Shown here: piece after piece, positions 49,758 to 62,230 of the stretch
How the letters are laid out: each line of letters opens with the position of its first letter
How positions within the stretch are numbered: position 1 is the stretch's first letter
Origin: Sipunculus nudus
Taxonomy: Eukaryota > Annelida > Sipuncula > Golfingiida > Sipunculidae
Assembly: GCA_026874595.1 (NCBI GenBank)
Contig: CM049308.1
Span: 95,466,624 to 95,530,623 of the forward strand
Reading direction: 5' to 3'
Length of the DNA: 64,000 nt
Notes under the pieces: generated by a model
What the model saw: only the letters and a program-made list of their open reading frames with translations
Database searches by the model: none
Told to the model about the DNA's origin: nothing
Translations under genes and position numbers: made by a program

Positions 49758-50511
49758 CTTCTAACCCACCTCGCTTGGCTGTTTGTAATGTGTGCGCCTA
49801 TTCGGGGCCTGTGACCTATTTAAGGGGACCGCATGTCGCTGGGAGTGACCTATTTTCTATGTAGGTCAAAGTCCGTACCAACATGCAGAATCAAAAGCAC
49901 AATTTAAGACTTTGTGTTTATTGTGTTTCTTATCATGCACTGCTGCGTTCTCAGTGATATATACTACGGGGTTCATGGATCATAGCTTATATCTGAATGT
50001 AATCATAAATAACCCTGATACACAAAGTTGTACATAACAGCTCATACAAATGGTGTTGTACTCCCTTAAAGAAGATGGACTGTTCCATTTCATTCATAAA
50101 AACTTACGCTCCGCGGGCGACCTTACAGGATAGTTAGACAGCACGTCGATGATAACAAAAACTGCTGACGGGAGTTGGGAAGGAAAGGGGCGGACAGTGG
50201 TTAGTGATGTGAAAGACACTAGGTTACAAGAGATATCACGCAAGCAATGCGGAACATGTCTGGACTGATTGCATCGCTGGCTCCATGTTTATTTTTCACT
50301 TAGATTTGTGTAAATGGTATAGTAGTAGCCTAAAGTTGGTTACCTAAAGCAGTATAGGAGATATATAGTATGTTTTGTTGTTACATATCTTATTTAATGC
50401 GCATTTGAGTAGATCTATATTAGAAAATACATTTACTGCATATTATTATGTAACAATAAAATAATAATAATAATAATAATAAGAAGAAGAATTCTTAAAA
50501 CAGTATATACA
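49758..50511. other. Upstream flank of the SLC5-like gene
   Basis: No ORF of note is seen. It is moderately less AT-rich near the gene. A small (AAT)n microsatellite lies at 50456-50490. Confidence 0.4.
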
Positions 50512-50705
50512 GGGGCGGATCCAGGATTTAGGAAAGGGGGGTCCAATCAAGGAGGACTAATGAAAACCCTAAAAAAAGGTCCCCAGGTCTGGAAAAGGGG
50601 GGGGGGGGGGGGAGGGGAGGTCCAGGCCGCCAAATTTTGTCTGAAGCCCTTAAAAAACGTTGCTTCTGATGAAAAATGGGGGGTCCGGACCCCCTGGACT
50701 GATTT
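50512..50705. mobile_element. Small GGGGCGGATCCAGGA-type dispersed element
   Basis: It begins CAGGGGCGGATCCAGGAT and ends with GGGGTCCGGACCCCCTGGA, with a long G-run (50597-50614) inside. I recognise this as a short non-autonomous element type common in aquatic invertebrate genomes; the right end is incomplete. It has no coding capacity. Confidence 0.55.
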
Positions 50706-52339
50706 ACATGTATAATCTATATTATAACTGACGGTGGTGGCACTGGACTTTTGTCACGGAACTCCTCTTTGGCACCCCTCGGATATGCACGTTATCGGTC
50801 TTGAACTCTCGGGGTGATACAGAGTATTTCCATTGCAAGGGAGGAGGATGGGGTAGTTCCCTTATTCATCCATAAATCGATAGTTCTTTAAAATTATTTC
50901 TCGAAGGAGCTATATGGTAGCGCTCTCTGTCGCCATTTACGATTGTGATTCAAGGCAGATAGCAGTTTCTTCCTTTGAATGAAGGCCTCAGGCTTATCTT
51001 TAAACTTTTTCCACCAAAACCAAATAGCAAGGATGGGTACATTTTTCGAGATTCATAATGTCAAACATAACAAAATGTCTAGTTATTCTCTACCATAAAA
51101 AATAATAATAATCTTAATACAATATGTGTTAAGTTTGTAAAGTAGTAGTGGAAATATTTTTTTTTTTGTTTTAACTATGCTTATTAATTTTCAAATTATC
51201 TTTAGGCATGTTATTCCTATGTGACATGTGCAGCAAATTGTTCACCTGGCACCGGTGTCTTGTTTTGTTGTTATAAATATCAAAACTTTAACAATCTCGT
51301 GAAATTGAACTAACCACTTGTCGTGAAATTAAACTAGAGCGTCTGCAAGTGCAATATGATGAAAGGGCATGCAGGGTAGGCTAGTTTATTTAATTGGTCT
51401 AGCTTCCAACTGTGTTTGTCAATAAAATTTATTTTTAGTTAGATTAACTTTATCAGTGCGTTTGCTTCTCATATTCTATTCAATGAAGAAAACCCGGCCC
51501 TACAGAGCAGGGACGGACCCGACAAACCACCACAGGAAATAGTCACAATATTTAGCCCAAGCCCAGGCCGATGAAAGACTCGTTGCCAGGTAAATATGTA
51601 TAAATGATTGTGTTTGTTTAAATGAATACACTTTACAGATCATTGTTGACGTTGGCTACATATCGATCTCAAGAAAGACGTGTCAATAGAAATAGCCGCA
51701 TTCATGATAGCCATGCATGGCCAGAGGTAACACACAACAAATGCGGTACACCGCATAGTGCGTTCTGCTCTGCTGTTATACTTTCCATCAAGGAAAACGA
51801 ATACATGCACCAGGCCACAAAGCTGGTCTGAATTGTTCACCTCAACGCAAGGTTTACATTCTCAGCATACATCAAGTGTCTTGTAGCTCAAAGAACGTTA
51901 TGAAAATTTGCAACTAATTTCTGCCTGGTTGTGTTTATTATCGTAAGACTGTAAACCCAGAATGCACATTTTTACTATTATTAGTTCTGAAGGATAAGAG
52001 GTTAATCACTTGGGAGTTAAAATAGAATATGAGTTATAAACAATTTGGATTCAACAATTTGGATATGCATGAACGAAGGTATTGGGGCACAAAAAAGTTT
52101 CCTTAGTTTTGTTTAGCGAGCATTCCCGGAATACACAACTCGCGCTGGCTCCCGTACTATACGTGTCTCAGCCGTGCACCAGTCAGAGCAGTGTGGGAAT
52201 CATCTGGAAGTCACGTGTTATGGTGCAGCGACCTTCAAGAGAAAGAGAAAGAGAATATATGACCAGTTCATGGAAATGTCTAAAAATAAGAAGGTTCAGA
52301 ATGTCCAATAAGTCTCAAATAACGAGCTGAGCGTTGACA
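50706..52339. other. Unassigned intergenic sequence
   Basis: No supported gene. A possible plus-strand donor (GTTGCCAG|GTAAATATG, near 51592) follows a short GC-richer stretch (51490-51590), but no long frame leads into it. The ORFs at 51622-51831 and 52082-52330 show no recognisable motifs. Confidence 0.4.
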
Positions 52340-52370
52340 CCGATATACATATACATATATATATATATAC

Positions 52371-52453
<83 letters not shown>
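52340..52453. repeat. Imperfect (TA)n tract, about 110 bp
   Basis: Nearly uninterrupted alternating TA with rare C or AA interruptions. It is strongly self-complementary and could extrude a cruciform. Confidence 0.9.
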
Positions 52454-52454
<1 letters not shown>

Positions 52455-52539
52455 GACAGTCAAATTACAAACTATCAGATTTGAACCAGCTTAAGCTAAC
52501 AAAAAAAAAAACAAATAAACTAAACGACCATAGGTCGAA

Positions 52540-53632
52540 CGCTTGCCGGAAATCGAAAGTGAAAGACAGACGAGAAAACATATTGTCAGTTTTTTTATCA
52601 ATGGAATGACTCTTTCGGCCATAGCTAAGAAGTTGTGGCCCCTAGAATGACATATGAGACAAAAGAACAGGCAAGCAGACAAATGCTAGAATGCTATATG
52701 TGAGACAACTGTACGAGCAAGCAGGCGAATCTGAGGACAACTGGCAAACAGACAGACATACTGACAAAGTGACACAAGACTGAGACTAGATGACTTACTC
52801 AGGTTATGGAAAAGACTCAGAGGAAGAAAATAAGCTTTAGTTTCTGAAATTGAGATTTATAGTTTTGGAGATGAGGGCAAATAATGATATGTTAGGGAGG
52901 TTAGAGTGCAGCGCCCCCAGCGACCATATCCGGAAAATGACAAATCTATTTCGAGATATGTGTAAGACAATAGGTGTATCAGTTTCAAAATGATTCTTGC
53001 ATACTTGTGGACTCCAGGCTATCAATAAGGGATATATCGAAATATCTCGTTTGACGAGATATTGTATGAGACATTGCAAGACTTTTTTTATATCATCAAA
53101 TAACACTACTTGTATGCTACCTGATGCAAAAATCTAGAACTCTCTAGCTTTAAAACTGACAAAGTTAGAAAAATAAGACCCCTTATTTTCGAATATCATG
53201 ACGTTTTCCCCAAAATGCGTAACCATGGTTACATCAAATTTGAGGCAGCTACACACTAAATGAAAGGCCTTGGAATGACGAATAAAATGAGCTACAGTTG
53301 AACTAGATACGACTAAAAGTGACGAAGATATGAAGAAAAACCCGTTTTGCAAACGTTTGATGACCTTGACCATGACCTTTCACCTAAAATGACCAAAAAA
53401 ACGATAGGCTTCCAGGACTTTTGGTTATTCATCAACCCTATTAGTTTTAAAAGCGATCTTGCAAAATTGCGACCTGTAGAGCGCACACAGAAAAAACAAA
53501 TAGACAGACCTTCAAACATACAGAACTGACCAACATGCTAGCCGAAATCTTTGATTCCGGCGAGCAACAAACAGACAGACAGACATACGGAACTGACCAA
53601 CCAACTTGCCGAAATCGAAGATTTCCGGCAAG
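52540..53632. mobile_element. Dispersed element with short inverted ends (GCTTGCCGGAAATC)
   Basis: GCTTGCCGGAAATC begins at about 52541 and its reverse complement GATTTCCGGCAAGC ends at about 53632. Near the right end are two hairpin-forming copies (GCCGAAATCTTTGATTCCGG and GCCGAAATCGAAGATTTCCGG) separated by an ACAGACAGACAGACATACGG stretch. Interior words (CAGCGCCCCCAGCGACCATATCC, CTCTCTAGCTTTAAAACTGACAAAGTTA, GTAACCATGGTTACATC) recur in diverged form at 61805-62230. No transposase frame is seen. Confidence 0.55.
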
Positions 53633-55423
53633 CAAAAAAAAAAAAAAAAAGAAAAAAAAAGAAAAAGAAACAATTTAAACTCCGTCAATGCGTGAGTCAT
53701 TTAAAGTGGAATCAGGTCCAGATCAAACTGAATATGGTTTTCACAAACTAAGACATATTCAGCAAATTTTAAAAATAGACAGTTTATTTCACATTCTATG
53801 CGTTTTATAAAGCCCTATCATAATTCATTGATAACAACAGGCTAGCTTTTTAAAATTTCTCAAATAAACTAAATGACCATTGGATTTTAATTTTTTTATT
53901 TTTTCTTTTTGGGGGGGGGGGGGGAGGGGGGAGGGGGATCCATAAATTCCATGAAACAAGTCCTCGCGAACAATTTAAAATCCACAGTATCGATTAATAT
54001 GCGCTCTTTTGTGTGTTTGTGCGTCTGGTTTAGATGGGGTTCAAGGAACTTTATCTATTATATCTATATGTATATTTCTTCCTCTTATATGAACTGCATT
54101 CTGCTCAGGTGGTTTCGACAAGAATTAAAACGAGCATGGCTGGATTTAACCAGAAACAAAACGATTATCAATGGCGCTGACAAGAATCGATATGATTTCC
54201 GATGGCTAAGACAAATACTCATGTGAAAATGGATGCCTCTGCCAAGAAAAATTTCTTTTTATTATTGAATAATTACGAGCATATTACGAGCATCGATGGC
54301 TCTGATAGAAAAAAGGTCTGATTAATGGTATCTCTGATAAGGGTAATTTATGAACATAAAGAAGATAACTTTTTTACGTGTGTGCGTCGTTACATGTAGG
54401 GTATACACATCAATTCAAAGCAATTTTTCTGTCTTACTAAGTTGGTCATTGATCCTATATCTATATACGAAATATAGTTCCTCTTGAACACAAGAATCAT
54501 ACACATTTTTGCATTTGACTTACAATATAAAAATATTCCTGCTTTAGGTTTACTGTCTGTTTTGTTTTTTTTTTTTTGTTTTTTTTTTTCATTTTAATTA
54601 CTGTGGCATGTTATTTTGCATCAATTGCATCTGTATGATATTTTACATAATACATTTCATAAAAGGTACGCTTTATAGAAAGATAACTAAACCCCTGTAT
54701 CATAAATAAATGCCAGTTTTTACTATGCCTCCCTCCTAGAATTTTAGGAATAATTGATAACACATTGTGAGCAATCCGATTCTCCATAGTTTAAACTTTT
54801 TTTCGGACCAGAGGTTTTACCTTACATAACGTATGTGCAACCGAGAGATGGTTATTAAATGTTGAATGTGACTTAATCGGTGGAAAATATAGTAAACATA
54901 TTAATAATAGGACATATGATAACAACGTTATAATATCTGACTTTCCATAATGATTTATCAGTGCCATTTTAATACTACCAATTCTGTGGCTACCCATAGT
55001 TTTAAAGCGCTATAAACATGTTGTAAAATAATAATAATAATAATAATCTAACCTATCAAATTAAGCCTTATAAGCCGGTCAGTGTCTGGTACATGAGTTC
55101 TTGTTCTGGCTTTTGTGAACAGTATGCATTTTATTTATTTGATTGACAGTAGTGATTTACAGGCTTTTTCATTATTCAGGAAACAGATGCCCGAGTGGCT
55201 CATTAAATCAAGTTCTGTGAGGATGAGGCCACAGACTTGAGAGCATGTAGATGTATCAGAGCACTGGTATTAGTCCGTGGACTGGAGGGACAAACCTTGC
55301 CTCATCCCACAAATTAGTCAAACCTATTTTTTTTTTATTGCTATATGCCTTTACTTTGATTTTAAGAATGTTAACATTGAATAAACTGGGATTCAGACGT
55401 GGTTCGGAACTGTTTTTTTTTTT
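53633..55423. other. Unassigned intergenic sequence with homopolymer runs
   Basis: It contains an A-rich run (53634-53672), a G-rich run (53911-53936), a T-rich run (54568-54589) and a small (AAT)n run (55026-55046). No gene is supported. Confidence 0.4.
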
Positions 55424-58240
55424 TTCACTTTAACAACTGAAGATTTCATCACCCTTTTTAATGGTAGGGGAAATTAAAATGATCATAACTCCATATCCTT
55501 TTGTCCTAGGATAAAAAATAACATTATAAATTTTTTTTTTACCAAGCCCATTCAGAAAATAGATAAATTATGCAAATAAGGTAAATATTGAGCTCAGACG
55601 AGGCCAAGAGGTCGTGAGATTTTCCCTTAGGCCAAAATCTAGAAACTGGCGGCTGATTATTTCTCTGTATGGAGGAAATACATCAACTGATAAATTTATG
55701 GCCTGATTTGGGTTTATATCACGCAAAGTTTTGGCTTACACATAATCAAGGATTATACTCATAACTGCATTAATATTCAACCTAGAACAATACAGTACCC
55801 AATTGAATTGCTGCTTTAGTCAGGTCCAATACGTTGATATACAAACCATGCAAATATGGTTGGTATAGAGGTCAGTAGGGGTCAACAGATCAATAAATCT
55901 AAGCCCCGGCCAATGTATAGAAACTAGCAACCCATAAGTATTCTGTATGTTGGATACAGATTAAATCATGAGATCATGGCCTGGAATAGGTTTGTAACAT
56001 ACATTCAGACTGGTTAACATATGTCCAAGGATAACTCATAAGATCGTTATCAAACGACATTGGTGTGGTGCAATTTTAAGATTTTTGTTTAAACTTCATT
56101 TTAGTTGACGGCAAATTCAAATAATAATAACTCCAAAGTGTATGACAATGGTCAATAACTATCATGTATGTGTTTTTTTTGTCAGTTATATTGATATATA
56201 AGATAATGAAGTAATTTGTCAGTGTTGAGATCAGCAGGAATCATCAAAATCTCGTCACATCTAGAAAGGATTCTGCACTCCCTCTGCACTAAAATATTTT
56301 TTTCGATAACCTTAAGTGTCCTTTAACACATTTTAAATGGTAAGACAAAAAAGGGGATCATGCTATGCAAAACCAAAAAAATTAGACAAGGTATTTTTCT
56401 TTTAGGTACATATATAAGGGGAAATTGCTAATTATAAAGTTTTTTAGCAATCAGGTGTTAGTATCAGGAGGTCTATGACTGATTTTTTACATTTCTTGTT
56501 AAAATGTTTACTTACAAAATTATAAAAAAAAATGCTGCCATTATGACGCCTACCCGGTGGTAAAGGCACATCCTTTCATTATATTTTATTCATCACATGA
56601 ACTATTTATGTCGATGCTAATACAACTGAGCATTGTCTGTTTCAGTGTGATTAATGTCACCCTGGATCATTCACTGTAAAACAAATGCTGTTCAGGTGCC
56701 GGAATTAGTATTGTAGCTGCATGATTCTAGGATGAACTACTCTATCACCTTACATTTTCTTTATTAGGAAAGTGCGTGATGGCCATTCATCATGACATGA
56801 ATAAATACAATTTTTGATCCCCACAGAGCCATTTAACACATTTTGGATTTTAACAGAATACAATGTAGCCGCATTATGTAAAATCCAAATTGATAGTCAA
56901 TGTAGTGCATGGCAAAGAATTACCTTATCTTTAAAGTGCCCTGCATACTATGTTGATACTCATGAAACATTGTTTTAATAGCCAGATGTTGGCATCAGCA
57001 CTCTTTTGAATAATGGTAGATATTTCAAGCAAACGGTTATAATTAAGAGTAAAAAAAAAAATTGCTGTTAATATGGCCACCACAGTAATGTCACCACATG
57101 TTTATGAATTCTTAGATGTTGCATTACTTGGTTGTTTTATGCACTCCGTGATTGAAGTTTTTTTTGTTCCTTCAAGTGTACTTGATCACATTTTGAACGT
57201 TAACAGATTGTAAAAAAATAAATTTGAAAGGAAACATAAATCATTCAAAATAGCTGCAATATGACCACCACAATGGCGAAAATGGAGAATTACTGCATTC
57301 CAATTATAGCATCATCAAGGTCCTTCTGCAATATTAGGTGATATTTATGTTATACATGCATGTAGCTTGTCCTTAGATTAATTTTGATGGTCATTGGATG
57401 GGCATACGAAGTAGATGGAAGGTAAAAACGAAGAGAATTTTGGCATAAATAGAGAACTTTTGGACCGCCATGTCTCTCCACAGAGACTGGGCGAAACCGA
57501 CTTAGAGTTTCCCTTATAAACTCTATAAAAGTGTGCATATTAACCTAATAAAATATTCGCAGTCTGCTAAAACCCCAGATTGCAGATAAAATTGCAATTG
57601 CCTATATATGTCTCTTTAACCAATTTTCACCATACAAAGTATTGATTTACTACTACTTTCAAGATTATTTTTACACATGCTGACCCCAATACATACTTAA
57701 AGGCATATCATTAGAATGGGCTTACCATAGAACTAGCACTGTCGCTATGTATGTTATAAACCGATTTCGGGCCATATCAATTCGCACACTAAAGGGAACA
57801 ATGAGTAGTTGCTAGATTTTAGCCGTGATTAATTCTAATTACCCTTTGACCTTTGCTAACCTCAATACTGACATATAATATTTGTTCGTTTTATATAGTT
57901 TTATTAATTTAAATACAAAACAAGATTCGATCGATAACTATCGTTCTAGGTCAATAGCCAAAGAGTTATGACCATTTCCCCATCCCCTAACAGGCATTTC
58001 TCACAATTTTTTAATATTGCACCAATGTCCTCTATTCAGGTGGTTTTATTAACCTTGGGCATATGTGAACGAGAACTGTCTGAATGTATGTTACAAAGTT
58101 ATTTAATGGCCATAAATTGGTCATCTGATATATTTCAACCAAACAAAATACTAATGAGCCGGTAGTTTCTTATGTTAAAGTCATATTTATTCCTCTTACC
58201 CCTTAAAAGGGTGACGAAATCTTCAGTTGTTATAGCGCAA
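55424..58240. mobile_element. Foldback-like element with ~35-bp inverted ends and repeated internal modules
   Basis: AACAACTGAAGATTTCATCACC at the left (55431-55452) is matched in reverse complement at the right (58208-58235, GGGTGACGAAATCTTCAGTTGTTAT). Behind each end, diverged modules of about 290 bp (ATAACTC ... GAGGTCA ... AATCTAGAAACT ... ATGGCC ... GTAACATACATTCAGAC) occur at 55490-55760 and 55850-56040 in one orientation and at 57720-58180 in the other. The middle (56250-57320) has its own drifting repeats (TTTAACACATTTT, ATATGGCCACCAC). No transposase is visible. Confidence 0.55.
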
Positions 58241-59413
58241 AAAGCACCTGAACAACTACTAAGTCTAAGTATAGTCATGTAGGACTAAGGAAAAGTTGGT
58301 TTGGCTAATTGTTTTTGTTGTTGTTGTTTTGTTTTTTTTGGGGGGGGGTACGCAAGGTGTACAGTGTACTTAATACATTTTGTTTTAATATTCATAACAT
58401 AGCGCATTAAAATGAATATAAATATTCCTACAGTTCATATGCAAATGGAAGGAACACTGAAGCAGCTTTAAAATGGTACATACAGTATGGGGATATTATA
58501 TGAATTTTAAACTTTTGAATTTTTTTCCTCAGAGATGCTACATAAAGTTACTTTATATTATTACCGAGGGCCTTTTCCATACAAAACTATTCATATATTT
58601 TGCTTTACGCTCTTTGTAATTTATCTTAACTTGTTCTACTGGTTAAAAATAAAGAAGGTGGTTTTTGCCATCAGAAATGTATGTGCATACAATGTGATTT
58701 AATAATCTGTTCAAAGCAGGCATCCTTCATGAATTGCTCCTTTGAATGCTTGTATGGTTACATGGTTTCAGATATACAATGCCGTTCTGGCTGGTTAAAC
58801 GAATTCCTAGGTAAAGTTTTTCATGTCGCCTGAGCAAATGTCCAAGATAAATTGAGTACGTTGATATATAGTAATGTATCAAAGACGATGTCAGTAATGA
58901 TCGGAAAAAGCAACAGTCTTTCTTCATGAATTGCTCTTATGAATGCTTTATGGTTACATGGTTTTAGATTTGAAATTCAGTTCAAGCAAATTAAACGCAT
59001 TCCTATGTACAGATTTTTTTTATGTCGCCTGAGCCTGAGCAAATGACCGAGGTAGATTGAGTATGTTCATATAGTGGTATATCAAAGACGAGGTCAGGTT
59101 CATCCGATATACATATCTTTGGTCAGTACAGGCATAACATGTAAGATGGGGGGGGGGGGGGGGGGAGCAAGTCCATCATACATTGCGGTTGTTACTAATC
59201 TACAATTATATTATATTATTACTGATCTCCAAACATATGACATCTCCCTTTCTTTATATAGCTTGTTGAATATCCTTATCATTCTTATTTTAGCACATAA
59301 ATATATATGAAAAACTGATCGCTTCAAAGTGTCCGTGGCATGTATCATATATCAGTGACTGACCGAAAAGAAGTTTTTCGCTTTGTCCAGCAGCTAGCTA
59401 CAGGCTGCTGTGG
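58241..59413. other. Unassigned intergenic sequence with a ~197-bp tandem duplication
   Basis: The block from TTCATGAATTGCTC at 58726 repeats from 58923 (TTCATGAATTGCTC ... TGGTTACATGGTTT ... ATGTCGCCTGAGC ... TATCAAAGACGA), ending near 59095. A G-run lies at 59149-59166. No gene is supported. Confidence 0.55.
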
Positions 59414-59671
59414 TCAAGACCCCAGCCCTGTGCGCTCCTGAAGCATAATTTTGAGAGCCAACAGACGTGATGCCACCAAGCCAAGCAGGGAGCCGCGCAA
59501 GACCGCCATCATTTTACCGCAACGGTGACTGAGGAAAGCCAAAGCACCCACAGACACGAACGCAGTAGCAGCATGAATTCCCTCCACCGATCCCAGCAGC
59601 GGAGACTCAGCCATGCCAGTCGAGAGCCGAACTCGATCAGTGAAACGATAGAACGTCGAGACGAATGCCAT
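59414..59671 (-). CDS. Unidentified small ORF, 85 codons, possible membrane protein
   Basis: An ATG at 59671 runs to TGA at 59414. The stretch is clearly more GC-rich than its surroundings and has few AT-biased codons, which is why I keep it. The product would begin MAFVSTFYRFTDRV and has two moderately hydrophobic segments at about residues 33-48 (HAATAFVSVGALAFLS) and 54-74 (around LRGSLLGLVASRLLALKIML). I do not recognise the family. No splice sites, clear polyadenylation signal or poly-A tract define a transcript, so it could be a single-exon gene, an exon, a retrocopy, or part of an unknown element. Confidence 0.35.
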   Translation of the reverse strand: MAFVSTFYRFTDRVRLSTGMAESPLLGSVEGIHAATAFVSVGALAFLSHRCGKMMAVLRGSLLGLVASRLLALKIMLQERTGLGS

Positions 59672-59694
59672 TTTATACTTGCAGTTTCTGCCAT

Positions 59695-60115
59695 TTAGAC
59701 AAGGTTAGCAAGTTTTTTCTTCATACATTTTACGCAAAAATAAAATAAAAACATTTGTTAACAGTCCTCAGATTCATCTTATACTCAAATATAACTATAT
59801 GAAGCAAGTAATTGTCTAATTGTTCATTTAGAGTGTGACCAACAAAGTTTTGTTCATTCACATCATCATTTGAGTGTATATTATATTATCTAATTCAATG
59901 TACACTATTGATGCGAGAGGCATTTGCATAGCAGTATTGCTGTTTGCCAATCGCATGTTGACAATGAAGCATGTTTAAACTTAAATTACTGACCTTTATG
60001 TTATTTGTCACAACCAATGAGCAATATGACGTGTAATAATATTTAAGGTGTAAACCAATCCCTTAGGTCTACAATCACCTTTGTAAACTAAAAATAGTCA
60101 TTCAGTAGATGGCGA
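59695..60115. other. Unassigned AT-rich sequence
   Basis: No ORF or repeat structure that I can name is seen between the small ORF and the LINE fragment. Confidence 0.4.
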
Positions 60116-61780
60116 TCGGAGTGGGGACATTATATTTTAATTAATAGTGGAAGTATTAACTCAAGAGGAGTGGCTTTTTTGATTAAAATTATCTTAGATA
60201 TGATATACACAGCACCGTTTATGACGATTGTGGAAGATACATAATTTTAGATATTACAGTTAATGAGACCAGATTTACATTATGTAATGTGTATGCTCCA
60301 AATAATTCAGAAGAGACGTTTTTTAATAATTTATTCCATGATATAAAAAATTTAGTTAATGAAAGTGTTATCATGGGAGGGGACTGGAATATTGTGTTAA
60401 AACCTTTTATGGATCGCTCTTACAATAATCAGACTCGTAAAAAAAATTCAGGAATGGATGAAAGAGTTAGATATCGTTGATAATTGGAGAAACAATAATC
60501 CCAATATTAAAAATTACATATGGTCAAGAAACAACCCCTCATGGACAGCAAGTAGATTAGATTATTTTTTAATATCATTAGGTCTTATAGGTTTTATAGA
60601 ATCAACTAATATTGTTCCAGGATATAAAACAGATCATAAAGGTATCACATTACAAACTTACCATCATAGAAGAAGGCCAGATTTCTGGAAGTTTAAAAGT
60701 TCACTGTTACAAGTTCAGAAATATATAAATTTGATTAAACAAAGCATAGAAAACACAGTAAAAGATAATGAAGGATCAGACCCGGCACTTCTCTGGGACA
60801 CTATAAAAATGTCAATCAAAGGTTCAAAAATTAGTTACTCTTCATATGTTAAAAAGAAAAAGAAATGTGAAATATCTGCATTGGAAAAGAAATTAATAGA
60901 TTGCAAAATTTGGATAACTCATACATAAATTTAAATAATTTGGAATCTGCAAAATTTGAATAAGAAAAAATGCTGGAAGAAAAAACTAAAGGAGCAATTT
61001 TTAGAAGTAAAATAGATGGTATAAGGAAGGAGAAAAGCCAACTTTATATTTTCTCAATCTAGAGAAACGCAACTTTAACAGAAAAATTATTAATAAGTTA
61101 TAGATAAATGATAAAGTAGTTTGTGATCCAAAATAAATCTTAATAGCCGAAAAAATTTCTACAGTCAGCTCTATACTTCTGCTAATAATAACATCAATGT
61201 TTTAAATACCTTCTTTTCAAAATATATGGACAAAATACCAAAGATCAACACTTAAACAACTGAAGAACTTGTGGAGCATGAACTATTTAACGGCTTGAAA
61301 AACATGAAAAAATGGTCAATCCCCAGGCAGTGCTGGCTTAACAGTAGAATTTTATATTTTTTTTCGAATTATATTAAAAAAGTATTTTATAAAGGCTATG
61401 CAATATTCATTCAAAGTAGGACAATTTTAAATTACACAAAGACAAGGAATTATAAGCTTGCTACCCAAAAAAGGCAAAGATCTAACATTTATAAAAAAAA
61501 AACTCGAGACCATTAACTTTGTTAAATACAGACTATAAAATTAATACTCAAAGTTAAGCTAACAGGATTAAAAAGAAATTACCAGATTTAATTCATGAAA
61601 ATCAGACAAGTTTTATGAAAAAAAAGATACGTTGGTGAAAATATAAATAAGATTACAAGTTTTATAAGATATGCGGATCATTATAAATTAAATACAATGT
61701 TAATGGCCATAGATTTTGAAAAAGCGTTCGATTATTTAGAGTGTGATTACATTTTTAATACGGGATATATCTTTTTAACA
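60116..61780 (+). pseudogene. L1/Tx1-like LINE ORF2 fragment: endonuclease to RT motif A (decayed)
   Basis: The fragment is collinear with an L1/Tx1-type ORF2 but spread over shifting frames. Frame 2 near 60140 gives INSGSINSRGVAFL. Frame 1 from about 60199 gives YDIHSTV ... LCNVYAPNNSEETFF ... MGGDWNIVL (endonuclease core). A shift in the A-run near 60440 returns to frame 2 (WMKELDIVDNW ... SRLDYFLISLGL ... TDHKGITLQ, the endonuclease end with its conserved DH). After the stop at 60926-60928, further shifts and stops interrupt the linker and the first RT motifs (LLPKKGK-like, ENQTSFMKKR-like). The last recognisable segment is motif A, MAIDFEKAFDYLE, at 61704-61742. Similarity is lost by about 61780, so both ends are truncated. 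Same element type as the fragment at 1-1373, but a non-overlapping part of the protein. Confidence 0.8.
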
Positions 61781-61799
61781 AATAAAATATAAATTTTAA

Positions 61800-62230
61800 A
61801 AAGATTATTTCATAACTTGGGCCTTGAGGGCGTCATTTATGAAATCTCGCAACGATATCTTTTAGCGCCCCCTAGTGGCCATATCCAAAACCTGACAAAA
61901 ATCGTGCAATTCTTATGAAACCGTATTTCGTGGAAAAATGGACCTCTCTAGCCTTAAAAATGACAAAGTTACAAAAGCTTATGTAAAAATAACAAGACTT
62001 TTACTTGAAATAGGTCACCATGGTAACAGCAGAATGAGGTCAAGTGTACCCAGGAATAAGCTCATTGACCGTAGTTTAAGATTCCGTAATAAAAGTTGAG
62101 ACATTGTATATAGTTTTGAATCTGTGAGACAAAAATCATATTTTGAAGTGTTTGCACTGCAGCGCCCTCTTGTGGATATATTAAAAAAAAAATGAAAAAT
62201 TTCATTCGAGATATTTCTATTTAACATATA
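61800..62230. repeat. Dispersed repeat related to 52855-53260
   Basis: It shares CAGCGCCCCCTAGTGGCCATATCC-like text (61862-61890), CTCTCTAGCCTTAAAAATGACAAAGTTA (61943-61971), GGTCACCATGGTAACA (62012-62028) and a second CAGCGCCCTC word at 62160 with the interior of the 52.5-53.6 kb element. Non-coding. Confidence 0.6.

Noticed and set aside
51490-51600. Possible plus-strand exon ending GTTGCCAG|GTAAATATG
   Set aside because: Every frame leading into the donor has a stop within about 20-30 codons, and no partner exon is seen.
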